DNA from: JAEYOM01 sp036260935
Lineage (GTDB): Bacteria; Bacillota; Clostridia; Acetivibrionales; DTU013
Length of the DNA stretch: 64,000 nt
Direction: 5' to 3'
Assembly: GCA_036260935.1 (NCBI GenBank)
Contig: DATALQ010000037.1
Span: 1-64,000 of the forward strand
Shown: one piece after another, positions 17,646 to 25,343 of the stretch
Position numbering within the stretch: position 1 is the first letter of the stretch
Layout: every line of letters begins with the position of its first letter
Position numbers and translations under genes: made by a program
Notes under the pieces: model-generated
Databases searched by the model: none
What the model was told of the DNA's origin: nothing
The model's input: the letters and a program-made list of their open reading frames with translations, nothing else

Positions 17646-18029
17646 TTAAATATCCGTTGATCTGCCTGAAAGAAGGGCTTCCTTCTGTCTCTTCGGCAGC
17701 TTGCCTACTACAGTGGAATAGGAATGGTCGATCATATCCTTCAGCTTTTCATCCGGGATGCCCTTGTCCAAATAAACCGTATTGAAGTACGGCTGCTGTG
17801 CAGGAGGACAATGGTAGCCACGTACTACTGTGCCCGGGTATTCGCTTCTGTAAAATTCACCGGCAGCCCTGTCGCAATTGAGAGTAAGCTTATGGTCCTC
17901 CGGTTTTGGGTATATCTGTGCAAAAAGCCTGTTTGAAACCTTTATGCACATCGGTATGTCTCCGAACGGAAAATCCACATAGGCTCCGGTCTTGGAAAGA
18001 CAATATTGTATGATTTCATCCGTTGTCAT
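17646..18029 (-). CDS. MmcQ/YjbR-family protein
   Basis: 127 residues with the YjbR-like pattern: FPFGDIPMCIKV near the start, LFAQIYPKPEDHKLTLNCD, then GYHCPPAQQPYFNTV and a C-terminal helix with SYSTVVGKLPKRQKEAL. The family has a CyaY-like fold and is often labelled DNA-binding, but its role is not settled. The ATG has GGGAG upstream. Confidence 0.92.
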   Translation of the reverse strand: MTTDEIIQYCLSKTGAYVDFPFGDIPMCIKVSNRLFAQIYPKPEDHKLTLNCDRAAGEFYRSEYPGTVVRGYHCPPAQQPYFNTVYLDKGIPDEKLKDMIDHSYSTVVGKLPKRQKEALLSGRSTDI

Positions 18030-18092
18030 TTGGAACTCCCGTCTGTATTACAGTGAAATTTTCACGTCCGCTTATTCGAAAGGAATCAAAGC

Positions 18093-18542
18093 TCACAGTT
18101 CGCCGCCGCAGCCCTTGCAAAATTTGGCGTCCTCATCGTTTAGCGTCCCGCAGTCCCTGCATTTAATCTTTATAACTTCCTTTTCCGCGTGCTCGTGAGG
18201 CTTGGCGATTTCCTCAATAACGTCTATGTTGCTGATCACGTCGTTGATCATTTCACCTTTTGCCTCGTTGAATGGTTTCAGATCCTCCCTCGCCTTTTCG
18301 GGGTCCAACAGGAGTCCGGAACCTGCGGCTCCTTTAGCGCCTATATTCATGACGACAGCACCGGCGGCTGTCAGGATGAACCCGAATATACCGTTCTGAA
18401 AGGGCGGAATATTAAAGCCTGATGGATTTCCCAATGTAAAGGCTACCGATACGAATACGGAAAAAAACAGAATAAGCCCTACGATCATCATGCCTAGTCC
18501 AATGTAATACGTGGCCTTGCGCTCTTTCGATATCTTTGACAT
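18093..18542 (-). CDS. Zinc-ribbon membrane protein
   Basis: 149 residues: two hydrophobic segments (about 13-35 and 48-68), a cytosolic helical stretch, and a C-terminal zinc ribbon (CRDCGTLN ... CKGCGGEL) with four cysteines. Zinc-ribbon plus two-TM proteins are common in Firmicutes and have no defined role. The small membrane gene at 18561-18698 lies 18 bp upstream. AAGGGTGAGG precedes the ATG. Confidence 0.85.
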   Translation of the reverse strand: MSKISKERKATYYIGLGMMIVGLILFFSVFVSVAFTLGNPSGFNIPPFQNGIFGFILTAAGAVVMNIGAKGAAGSGLLLDPEKAREDLKPFNEAKGEMINDVISNIDVIEEIAKPHEHAEKEVIKIKCRDCGTLNDEDAKFCKGCGGEL

Positions 18543-18560
18543 GACCTCACCCTTTGCTTT

Positions 18561-18698
18561 CTATTGATTCTTTTTGATGTAAATATCCAAGGCCCTCATG
18601 GCCTTCAACCCGAGGGCGATCATAAAACCAAACCACCCTAACCCGAGTACCAGGAATACGAGATATAAAAGAACCAGTAATATACCGCCTGCCATCAT
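18561..18698 (-). CDS. Small membrane protein (45 aa)
   Basis: A short gene with a clear AAGGAGAG ribosome site 7 bp before ATG ATG. The product starts MMAGGILLVLLYLVFLVLG, has one or two closely packed hydrophobic segments and a basic tail (AMRALDIYIKKNQ). It lies 18 bp upstream of the zinc-ribbon membrane protein gene on the same strand, so it may be a partner subunit (inference). No family recognised. Confidence 0.65.
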   Translation of the reverse strand: MMAGGILLVLLYLVFLVLGLGWFGFMIALGLKAMRALDIYIKKNQ

Positions 18699-18742
18699 AA
18701 ATGATCTCTCCTTTTTAAATTTTGTATTAATGTCTGGTAAAA

Positions 18743-19177
18743 TCAGTGTTCCAATACCATGATACGTTCTTTCCCGAATATTTGTCCGTTATACCTGAAA
18801 CCCAGCGACTCATAAAGTTTAACCGAAGCGATGCCTGTTGGATCGACACCCAGAAATACCTTGTTCCTGCCACTATCCCTTTTTATCTCGTCCAGGACAA
18901 GGTTCATCGCTTCACGGCCATAACCCCTGGACTGGTAGCTTTTATCGATCATCAGGCGGTATATCCAGTATTCGTCGTCGTCCCGGTCGATGCAGTACAT
19001 AACGAAACCTACCGGAATATCGTCGTTATAGACGGCCAAAGGCCTACATTCGGGCTGCACCTTGGCCTGTGCTATCGATATGGCGTTGGACGTGACCAGG
19101 TCTTTTTGTTCTTCGCCGACTTCCAATCCTATAATGTCCCAGAAATTCTCTGCTGTAACCTCTCTAAGCTGAATCAA
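18743..19177 (-). CDS. GNAT acetyltransferase, polyamine (BltD/SpeG-like) type
   Basis: 144 residues. The N-terminal pattern LREVTAENFWDIIGLEVGEEQ followed by LVTSNAISIAQA resembles BltD/PaiA-like spermine/spermidine acetyltransferases. The acetyl-CoA motif is SRGYGREAM, and VKLYESLGF closes the fold. TTG start with AAGGAG 7 bp upstream. It follows another GNAT gene (19190-19651) by 12 bp. Confidence 0.88.
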   Translation of the reverse strand: MIQLREVTAENFWDIIGLEVGEEQKDLVTSNAISIAQAKVQPECRPLAVYNDDIPVGFVMYCIDRDDDEYWIYRLMIDKSYQSRGYGREAMNLVLDEIKRDSGRNKVFLGVDPTGIASVKLYESLGFRYNGQIFGKERIMVLEH

Positions 19178-19189
19178 ATCTTTTCTCCT

Positions 19190-19651
19190 TTACTGAATAT
19201 ATAGCGTCATTGCTTCATGGACATCCTTGAAACCCAGTTTTCCGTATAGCGGCCTGCCCATATCCGATGCGTTCAGTGTGATTTTGGAGCAACCTCTACA
19301 CTTGGCTTCCTGGACAATGTATTCCATCAGCTTTGTGGCGATGCCCCTTTTCCTGTACTCTGGCCTGGTATATACGTTCATGATGTAGGCCGTTGTCCCA
19401 GAAAGATTTCTATAGGTCGGCGGAGCGTAATAAAAGCACAGACCGCTTGTCGCCACTATCCTATCCTCATCACAGGCAATCCATGAAATATAACTGTCAT
19501 CCGACAGATGCTTATTAAAATAGTCATAGGTCAAACGCCGGAACACGGCGGGATCGACCGCCATTGTGCCGGTATCGCGCCCCAGCCTCATTTCTTGTCT
19601 GATTTCGACCAATTCATCGATGTCTGCCAGTACAGCTTTGCGATATATCAT
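19190..19651 (-). CDS. GNAT-family N-acetyltransferase
   Basis: 153 residues with a full GNAT fold: MNVYTRPEYRKRGIATKLM is the beta4/motif A region with the R-x-x-G-I-A acetyl-CoA loop, and LYGKLGFKDV is the C-terminal motif. Acceptor unknown. GGGAGG lies 5 bp before the ATG at 19651; a TTG one codon earlier would sit too close to the ribosome site. It is in a minus-strand run with the BltD-like gene. Confidence 0.88.
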   Translation of the reverse strand: MIYRKAVLADIDELVEIRQEMRLGRDTGTMAVDPAVFRRLTYDYFNKHLSDDSYISWIACDEDRIVATSGLCFYYAPPTYRNLSGTTAYIMNVYTRPEYRKRGIATKLMEYIVQEAKCRGCSKITLNASDMGRPLYGKLGFKDVHEAMTLYIQ

Positions 19652-19669
19652 CAAATCCTCCCGGTGCCT

Positions 19670-20044
19670 TCAGGCGTCCTTGCGGGCGCGGCCTATCGTA
19701 TCCAACGGGTTTATCTTGCTATGTATTTCTTTCAGATCTTCATCCTGAAGCTCAGGATAGGCATCAATGAAATCATTCTTCAACTCATATGCTTCCTTAG
19801 TCAGGGACCTCGAATTCTTAATGATTCTCGTCAAAAGAACATATCCGAATATCGAAGCAATAAAGGCAAATACCGAGCTCAAATAATACCCGCCCAGCAC
19901 CCGATACATACCGTATGCAAAGCTCATGACAATAAACACCGCCGTCAGCGTCATAAAATACAGGTTTTGCTCCTGCAGGTTCAGCGTATTTTTCAAGGAT
20001 ATCTTATAGATCTGCTTCAAAAAAGTTTTTTCCTTATCCTCCAT
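19670..20044 (-). CDS. Hypothetical two-TM membrane protein
   Basis: 124 residues: a charged N-terminus, two membrane helices (about 29-48 and 52-73) and an acidic cytosolic C-terminus (YPELQDEDLKEIHSKINPLD). GGAGG lies 6 bp before the ATG. It is 18 bp upstream of a GNAT gene. No family recognised. Confidence 0.75.
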   Translation of the reverse strand: MEDKEKTFLKQIYKISLKNTLNLQEQNLYFMTLTAVFIVMSFAYGMYRVLGGYYLSSVFAFIASIFGYVLLTRIIKNSRSLTKEAYELKNDFIDAYPELQDEDLKEIHSKINPLDTIGRARKDA

Positions 20045-20075
20045 CGTTAACCTCCGTAAAGTAAAACAAACCGGT

Positions 20076-20450
20076 CTATTGCCCAGGCCACACCAGCTTT
20101 ATATCCTTCATTGATTTGCCGACCAGAAAAACTTTCGTTACCTTGTTCTTGTCTGCATCCACACTTAGTATAAAATCCCCGCTGCGATCCGCCAGATGTA
20201 CGATAGTGAAATACGGCCTTATAAACAACGTGTCACCAACTGTATCATAGGTATAAAATCCTGTAAATATCTTTGCACTGTCGGTCGAACCTCCATGTAT
20301 GTCGATGTGGTCGCTTGAATATTCGACTTTCGTTACATAATACGTGTCGGCACTTATCGAATATTCATTTGCAGCGGAAGTAATACCAAAAATAATGACT
20401 ATTACTGCTGCAATGATACAAATAAACAGAACAAGACGTTTCTTTGACAT
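20076..20450 (-). CDS. Hypothetical anchored extracytoplasmic protein
   Basis: 124 residues: a single N-terminal hydrophobic segment (KKRLVLFICIIAAVIVIIFG) acting as signal anchor, then a beta-rich domain of about 95 residues. The start used here (MSKKRL) has GAGGTGAG just upstream; a start 30 codons earlier has no ribosome site. Family not recognised. Confidence 0.75.
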   Translation of the reverse strand: MSKKRLVLFICIIAAVIVIIFGITSAANEYSISADTYYVTKVEYSSDHIDIHGGSTDSAKIFTGFYTYDTVGDTLFIRPYFTIVHLADRSGDFILSVDADKNKVTKVFLVGKSMKDIKLVWPGQ

Positions 20451-20564
20451 ATCGCTCACCTCTGTCATATATCCGGACAAAAAACAGATACCCCATATCA
20501 TATGTGAGGTATCTATCAGTATATTAGCACAATATTCCACTTTTTGCTATTGCTTGTACGAAAG

Positions 20565-22220
20565 TCACTCGCGCTCGCCCAGATATCCAAGTATGAAAAC
20601 CAGAGGTGAATTCCAATAAATACAGATCTCATTGGTCGAAAAGCTTTCCCAAATGTCGGCATAGCATTTTTCAGGCGGAGTATTTTCGTTGAAGAACCTT
20701 GAAGCCGGGTCTCCCTTAAGCGCCCATACGCGTTCGAAGGGGCCGCCGACCAGCATTCCCGGAACAGCCTGCCCCTTTATCATCGACGGTCTGTGATGCG
20801 GATTGCGGACTGCGTTTTGGCCGAAGCCTGTGACATAACTCCTGCTGTTTACATTTCCGCCCAGGAGATAATGAAAATGATCCAGTGTAGCCTTGGTATA
20901 TTTCTTTTCGGGCTTTAGCCTGTCGGCAATTATAAGTGTCATCGCATTGTTGGCCGCATACATGTTGCTTCCCCAGGCGTAATGCTCCAAACCGACTCCA
21001 TAACCTTCCTTCCGTGTTATGGATACTATCCAGTCTGCGCTTTCAATAAATTTATCCCTTGCCTTAAGGTAAAGCTCACTGCCGTGATCGGTATTTTCAG
21101 AAGTGATATACGCCAACAGTGCGTATGATCCCATGTCGGCCCAACCGAAACCGGGCCCGGGCAGGGGCGCCGCCGTCAAATAGCGGAGGTATTCCGCGTC
21201 TCCGGTAGTTCCGTAAAGCTCCGCCGCGGCCCACCAGCGTTCATCTTCGGCGTCGGTATCATTATATGAGCCGGTCCGGAAGAATCCCGGATTAGTGTAT
21301 TCATTCGTATCGGGATTGCTTTCAAGCCATTTCCAGGCATTCACGGCGGCTGCCAGACAAATGTCTGCAAAGCCGTCGCCATATTTTTGGTAAACACGGG
21401 CAGCATGTGCAAGCGCAGCAGCGAAACCACCCGTTGCCTGCGCGGAAATGGGGGATAGGTAAAGCTGCGCATGATCGTCCTCGGGAAGGCATGCTATATT
21501 CGCATGGATTTGCGTCGTCACCTTGTGGAACACGCCTCCGGTCCTGCGATCCTGCATCCTGAGCATCCATTCCAGCTCATACCGCACCTCGTCAGGCAAT
21601 TTACAGGGTCCCCCGAAATCAATACCGGCAATGGAGGGAAAATACTCAAAAGCCAGCATAAGATCGACTGCCGCTTTTGCCGCCGGTGTTACGTAACGCC
21701 CGTAATCTCCGGCGTCATGCCAGCCGCCGGACACGTCTGTGATCATGTCGCCATGGACCGGATCCGTTGCATCATAGTACCTTGCCAAGTCCCTATGGCA
21801 GGGCTTATGGGCAAATACCGGATCTGTGAATTCGGACTTTACGCCGTCTCCGCCGCAGCGTTGGTAATAGAATACTTTCAGTACGGCGGAAGTCAATTCA
21901 CGATACACATTTTCCGCGATAGTAAAGACAGGCGATTTTTCTGTACCGGCAGTCAGATAGTAGCTGCCTTCCTCTGTAACTGATGAAAAGTCTGCTCTGC
22001 CCAGTATTTCCCCGCTTTTTTTATCCATGCAGGGATGACCGGCGGCATCGGTGCCTGCAGGCTGTACCTGACCTATGTAAACAGGTTCGTCCAATAAATT
22101 GTATACGGTGAAGGTCCTTGCTTCTGAAACTACAAATGCCGTTTTTTCATCTTCCGGCCGGTAACCTACCTGATTGAGGCGTACTGTGCCCGCCGCTTCC
22201 ATTATGCCTTCCGCTTCCAT
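20565..22220 (-). CDS. Glycoside hydrolase family 9 enzyme without signal peptide
   Basis: 551 residues: an N-terminal immunoglobulin-like CelD_N domain (VRLNQVGYRPEDEKTAFV onward) and a GH9 (alpha/alpha)6 catalytic domain. The base motif GGWHDAGDYGRY contains Asp169 and Asp172, the HHRPS motif (NPHHRPSMI) is present, and the acid Glu sits in STNEICIYWNSP. There is no signal peptide, dockerin or CBM, so it is predicted to be cytoplasmic and to act on imported cello- or amino-oligosaccharides rather than cellulose fibres. Family GH9 includes endoglucanases, cellobiosidases and exo-glucosaminidases; specificity cannot be assigned. GAGGGAG lies 5 bp before this ATG, better than a start six codons upstream. 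Confidence 0.93.
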   Translation of the reverse strand: MEAEGIMEAAGTVRLNQVGYRPEDEKTAFVVSEARTFTVYNLLDEPVYIGQVQPAGTDAAGHPCMDKKSGEILGRADFSSVTEEGSYYLTAGTEKSPVFTIAENVYRELTSAVLKVFYYQRCGGDGVKSEFTDPVFAHKPCHRDLARYYDATDPVHGDMITDVSGGWHDAGDYGRYVTPAAKAAVDLMLAFEYFPSIAGIDFGGPCKLPDEVRYELEWMLRMQDRRTGGVFHKVTTQIHANIACLPEDDHAQLYLSPISAQATGGFAAALAHAARVYQKYGDGFADICLAAAVNAWKWLESNPDTNEYTNPGFFRTGSYNDTDAEDERWWAAAELYGTTGDAEYLRYLTAAPLPGPGFGWADMGSYALLAYITSENTDHGSELYLKARDKFIESADWIVSITRKEGYGVGLEHYAWGSNMYAANNAMTLIIADRLKPEKKYTKATLDHFHYLLGGNVNSRSYVTGFGQNAVRNPHHRPSMIKGQAVPGMLVGGPFERVWALKGDPASRFFNENTPPEKCYADIWESFSTNEICIYWNSPLVFILGYLGERE

Positions 22221-22291
22221 ATCTGCTCCCTCGCACATTCACATTTACTGTAAATAATCTTAACAAATAGGGCAGGCCATTTCAAGGTTAA

Positions 22292-22400
22292 GCGGCGAAA
22301 TCCTACCGCGGAGCAATCGAACGGCAGTGTAATCGAACGGCAGCGAAATCCGAAGGCGGTGTAGTCCAATGGCGGCGTAATCAAATGGCAGAGCAATACG
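22292..22400. repeat. Degenerate ~16-bp tandem repeat (7 units)
   Basis: Seven imperfect units of 14-17 bp follow the pattern GGCRGYGNAATCNAAC, e.g. GGCAGTGTAATCGAAC at 22323-22338 and GGCGGCGTAATCAAAT at 22371-22386. It fills most of the gap between the GH9 gene (minus) and the NifU-like gene (plus). Unit lengths vary, so it is not a coding repeat. Confidence 0.75.
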
Positions 22401-22412
22401 TGTGATAAAAAA

Positions 22413-22487
22413 TTCACATATACTTTTAGGAAATATTATAGTAAAATAGTTGTTGGCATTAATGCCATGCTTTGCACAAAATGCAAA
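22413..22487 (+). promoter_or_regulatory. Possible promoter and two palindromes before the NifU-like gene
   Basis: A weak promoter candidate (TTCACA 22413-22418, TATAGT 22437-22442, 18-bp spacer) is followed by a perfect 14-bp palindrome TGGCATTAATGCCA (22454-22467) and an inverted repeat TTTGCA/TGCAAA (22471-22487). These may be operators in the leader. Confidence 0.4.
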
Positions 22488-22549
22488 TCCGGCAATAGCC
22501 AGAACATAGATAATTTTTATCTAATATGCACATGGAAAGGGGTCATAGA

Positions 22550-23242
22550 ATGATTTATTCACATGAAGTTGAAAGAATGACGTGTGTGGCAAAGGGACCC
22601 AATCACGGGCCGGCGCCAATCCCCGAAGAAGGGAAATGGATACAGGCGAAGGAAATCAAGGACATATCGGGCCTTACGCATGGTATCGGCTGGTGTGCGC
22701 CGCAGCAGGGAGCATGCAAGCTTACGCTCAATGTCAAGGACGGCGTGATACAGGAAGCGCTGGTTGAAACGATCGGCTGCTCGGGAATGACGCATTCTGC
22801 AGCAATGTCGGCAGAGATACTGCCCGGCAAGACTATTCTCGAAGCTTTGAACACCGACCTGGTGTGCGACGCTATCAACACGGCAATGAGGGAATTGTTC
22901 CTCCAGATCGCATACGGCAGAACACAGACAGCATTCTCGGAAGGCGGGCTTCCTATCGGAGCAGGCCTCGAGGATCTCGGCAAGGGACTTAGGAGCCAGG
23001 TAGGCACCATGTTCGGCACGCTCGCAAAGGGACCCAGATACCTCGAAATGGCTGAAGGCTATGTCACTCATACAGCGCTCGACGCCAACAATGAGATCAT
23101 TGGCTATGAATTTGTACACCTTGGCAAAATGATGGAAATGATCAAAAAGGGTGTGGATGCCAATGAAGCCATCAAGAAGGCAACCAGCAAGTATGGTCGG
23201 TTCGATGAAGCAGTCAGGGTAATCGATCCGAGAGAAGAATAA
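22550..23242 (+). CDS. NifU-like iron-sulfur scaffold protein (partner of GGGtGRT protein)
   Basis: 230 residues. The central segment has the NifU/IscU-type pattern of spaced cysteines: WCAPQQGACKL (Cys49, Cys56), then ETIGCSGMTHSAAMSAEIL (Cys77) and Cys106. Databases label this family an iron-sulfur cluster assembly scaffold, but no sulfur transfer partner (NifS/IscS, SufBC) is nearby, so cluster donation is inference. It lies 18 bp before the GGGtGRT gene, and this pairing recurs in anaerobic Firmicutes. Start: AAAGGGG lies 7 bp before ATG 22550; an ATG eight codons earlier has no ribosome site. Confidence 0.85.
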   Translation: MIYSHEVERMTCVAKGPNHGPAPIPEEGKWIQAKEIKDISGLTHGIGWCAPQQGACKLTLNVKDGVIQEALVETIGCSGMTHSAAMSAEILPGKTILEALNTDLVCDAINTAMRELFLQIAYGRTQTAFSEGGLPIGAGLEDLGKGLRSQVGTMFGTLAKGPRYLEMAEGYVTHTALDANNEIIGYEFVHLGKMMEMIKKGVDANEAIKKATSKYGRFDEAVRVIDPREE

Positions 23243-23260
23243 TGGGGGAGGGTCAAAGAC

Positions 23261-24259
23261 ATGGCATTGTTTGAAAGCTATGAAAGAAGAATAAACCAGA
23301 TCAATGCTGTACTGAACAAAAACGGCATTGCGTCTATAGAAGAAGCTAAAAAGATATGTGACGACAAGGGAATAGATCCCTACACGATCGTAAAAGGCAT
23401 CCAGCCGATATGCTTTGAAAACGCCGCCTGGGCATATGTTGTAGGCGCTGCGATCGCAATAAAGAGAGGCTGCAAAAAGGCTGCCGACGCTGCCGAGGTA
23501 ATAGGCGAAGGTCTGCAGGCATTCTGCATTCCCGGTTCTGTCGCAGAGGACAGAAAAGTCGGCCTTGGTCACGGCAATCTCGGCGCAATGCTGCTCCGCG
23601 AGGATACAAAGTGCTTCGCATTCCTGGCAGGACATGAATCCTTTGCAGCCGCAGAGGGTGCTATCGGTATAGCAAGATCTGCCAACAAGGTCAGAACCGC
23701 ACCGCTCAAGGTAATACTGAACGGACTTGGAAAGGACGCAGCTCAGATCATTTCAAGGATCAACGGCTTTACATACGTACAGACCAAGTTCGACTATTAT
23801 ACGAGCAAGCTCAATATCGTCAAGGAATTCAAATATTCCAACGGTGAAAGAGCGAAAGTAAGATGCTATGGAGCCGATGATGTAAGAGAAGGCGTTGCAA
23901 TAATGCATCTTGAAGGCGTAGACGTATCCATCACGGGTAACTCTACAAATCCGACAAGGTTCCAGCATCCTGTAGCAGGCACTTACAAGAAGGAATGCTA
24001 TGAAATGGGCAAGAAGTATTTCTCGGTCGCATCAGGCGGCGGCACGGGCAGGACTCTGCATCCCGACAATATGGCGGCAGGCCCGGCTTCGTACGGCATG
24101 ACCGATACCATGGGCAGGATGCACTCCGACGCACAGTTCGCAGGTTCCTCCTCCGTTCCGGCACATGTCGAAATGATGGGCTTCCTCGGAATAGGCAACA
24201 ACCCGATGGTCGGCGCAACAGTTGCAGTTGCAGTTGCAGTCGAAGAGGCCATGAAATAA
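23261..24259 (+). CDS. GGGtGRT protein (conserved, function unknown)
   Basis: 332 residues. It contains the family signature GGGTGRT at residues 259-265 (VASGGGTGRTLHPDN), Gly/Ala-rich helices near 55-90 and 105-145, and several conserved-looking Cys (51, 71, 89, 118, 202, 246). There is no signal peptide or membrane segment. The family is named for the motif and is found beside a NifU-like protein; its activity is not known to me. The glycine-rich motifs suggest nucleotide or cofactor binding (inference). GGGGGAGGG precedes the ATG and a strong terminator follows the stop, so the two genes form a closed unit. Confidence 0.92.
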   Translation: MALFESYERRINQINAVLNKNGIASIEEAKKICDDKGIDPYTIVKGIQPICFENAAWAYVVGAAIAIKRGCKKAADAAEVIGEGLQAFCIPGSVAEDRKVGLGHGNLGAMLLREDTKCFAFLAGHESFAAAEGAIGIARSANKVRTAPLKVILNGLGKDAAQIISRINGFTYVQTKFDYYTSKLNIVKEFKYSNGERAKVRCYGADDVREGVAIMHLEGVDVSITGNSTNPTRFQHPVAGTYKKECYEMGKKYFSVASGGGTGRTLHPDNMAAGPASYGMTDTMGRMHSDAQFAGSSSVPAHVEMMGFLGIGNNPMVGATVAVAVAVEEAMK

Positions 24260-24279
24260 TCAGCTGGTATCCAAAACAA

Positions 24280-24320
24280 AAAAGGCTGCCTTACTTAAAT
24301 CGTAAGGGCAGCCTTTTATT
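24280..24320 (+). terminator. Rho-independent terminator
   Basis: AAAGGCTGCCTTAC pairs with GTAAGGGCAGCCTTT (one bulged G), with A and T tracts on either side. It can serve both the GGGtGRT unit and the convergent GGDEF gene. Confidence 0.9.
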
Positions 24321-24329
24321 TGCCCGGCT

Positions 24330-25085
24330 TTACCCTGCCGGTATTTCCTGCTTATAAACCTTTGTGCAGTTTCTGCCGGACTGCTTGGCAAGACGAAGCG
24401 CCAGATCGGATGTCCGGATCAGAGTGTTTTTATCATCACTTAGAGTCGGGTAGGCGGACACGCCGGTACTGCAGTAAATAGACGAAATAACGACTCCATC
24501 CACAGGCGGTATGTAGGTCTTCGAAACTTCCTCCCTGATATGCTCCGCTATTTTTCTGGCAGCTTCGACATCGGTATCGGGAAGGACAAGTATTATCTGA
24601 TCCTCTCCGTAGCGTGCTATGAAGTCGGTAGGCCTCATACATCTCAGCACTACCATTGTGAAAATCGATAATATATGATCTCCGACAATATTTCCATACA
24701 TACTGCTGATATCCTTGAAATGGTCGAGATCCGCCATTATTACGCTTACAGGCTTTTCTTCATTTTTTGCCGCTTCGATTTCGTTGGTAAGGAACTGATC
24801 AAGAAAGCTTCTGTTGAAATTATCGCCCGTTTTATCCGTAGAACTGCTCTTGTCATTCAGATCCGCCTGTTCGCCGGACCTCTTGCTGGACAAATAATTT
24901 ATGACGGTCAGCGATATATGGCTCACCAAAAAGCCGGACAAGATCGCTGTTATTATGCTCCAAACCGTGTGGCTGCCTTTTACGGTATAGTCCGAAAAGA
25001 GGAAAACCGCAATGCTGATACAAATGCCGACTGCTATAATTATCAATGTCCTGCCCCAAAAAACAACACCATTTTGCTTACTCAT
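24330..25085 (-). CDS. GGDEF-domain membrane protein with degenerate active site
   Basis: 251 residues: two N-terminal membrane helices (about 9-33 and 42-64), a short linker and one GGDEF domain of about 160 residues. The upstream block (SVIMADLDHFKDISSMYGNIVGD) is intact, including the metal-binding Asp, but the signature reads RYGEDQI instead of RYGGDEF: the second Gly is Glu, Glu is Gln and Phe is Ile. Diguanylate cyclase activity is therefore doubtful; it may be a c-di-GMP or GTP sensor. A PilZ protein lies at 32822, about 8 kb away. The start at MSKQNG has GGGG 9 bp upstream; an ATG nine codons earlier has no ribosome site. Confidence 0.88.
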   Translation of the reverse strand: MSKQNGVVFWGRTLIIIAVGICISIAVFLFSDYTVKGSHTVWSIITAILSGFLVSHISLTVINYLSSKRSGEQADLNDKSSSTDKTGDNFNRSFLDQFLTNEIEAAKNEEKPVSVIMADLDHFKDISSMYGNIVGDHILSIFTMVVLRCMRPTDFIARYGEDQIILVLPDTDVEAARKIAEHIREEVSKTYIPPVDGVVISSIYCSTGVSAYPTLSDDKNTLIRTSDLALRLAKQSGRNCTKVYKQEIPAG

Positions 25086-25227
25086 TTTACAATACCCCAA
25101 AATATCTGCCATATATTTACATAATTTACTAGACCATATGGTAGTATATCACAGGAATGAAATAAATGGAAACTTTTATACAATAAATGTAAGGAAAACA
25201 TTTCGACATTTTTCGATTAAATAATCA

Positions 25228-25280
25228 TTGACAGACTAACGGGTGTTAGTATAAAATATAGACTAACAACTGTTAGTCTA
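25228..25280 (+). promoter_or_regulatory. Promoter with two operators (probable TetR sites)
   Basis: TTGACA (25228-25233) and TATAAA (25250-25255) have a 16-bp spacer. The spacer holds an inverted repeat ACTAAC-GGGT-GTTAGT, and a longer copy, TAGACTAAC-AACT-GTTAGTCTA, sits at 25259-25280 over the likely transcription start. The centres are 27 bp apart. Binding of the TetR protein encoded in the same operon would block RNA polymerase. Confidence 0.8.
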
Positions 25281-25343
25281 TTTGGTTAACCAAAAGAAAT
25301 TCTAAATTTATAACCCAATAAATCCACATAAGGGGTGTGCAAA

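Noticed and set aside
22292..22400. Possible CRISPR array or iteron origin
   Set aside because: Units are short, diverged and contiguous, with no Rep protein or cas gene nearby.
22559..23635. 358-codon open frame on the minus strand
   Set aside because: Antisense to the NifU-like and GGGtGRT genes, which are clearly real; the translated sequence is Cys/Arg-rich and unlike any family.
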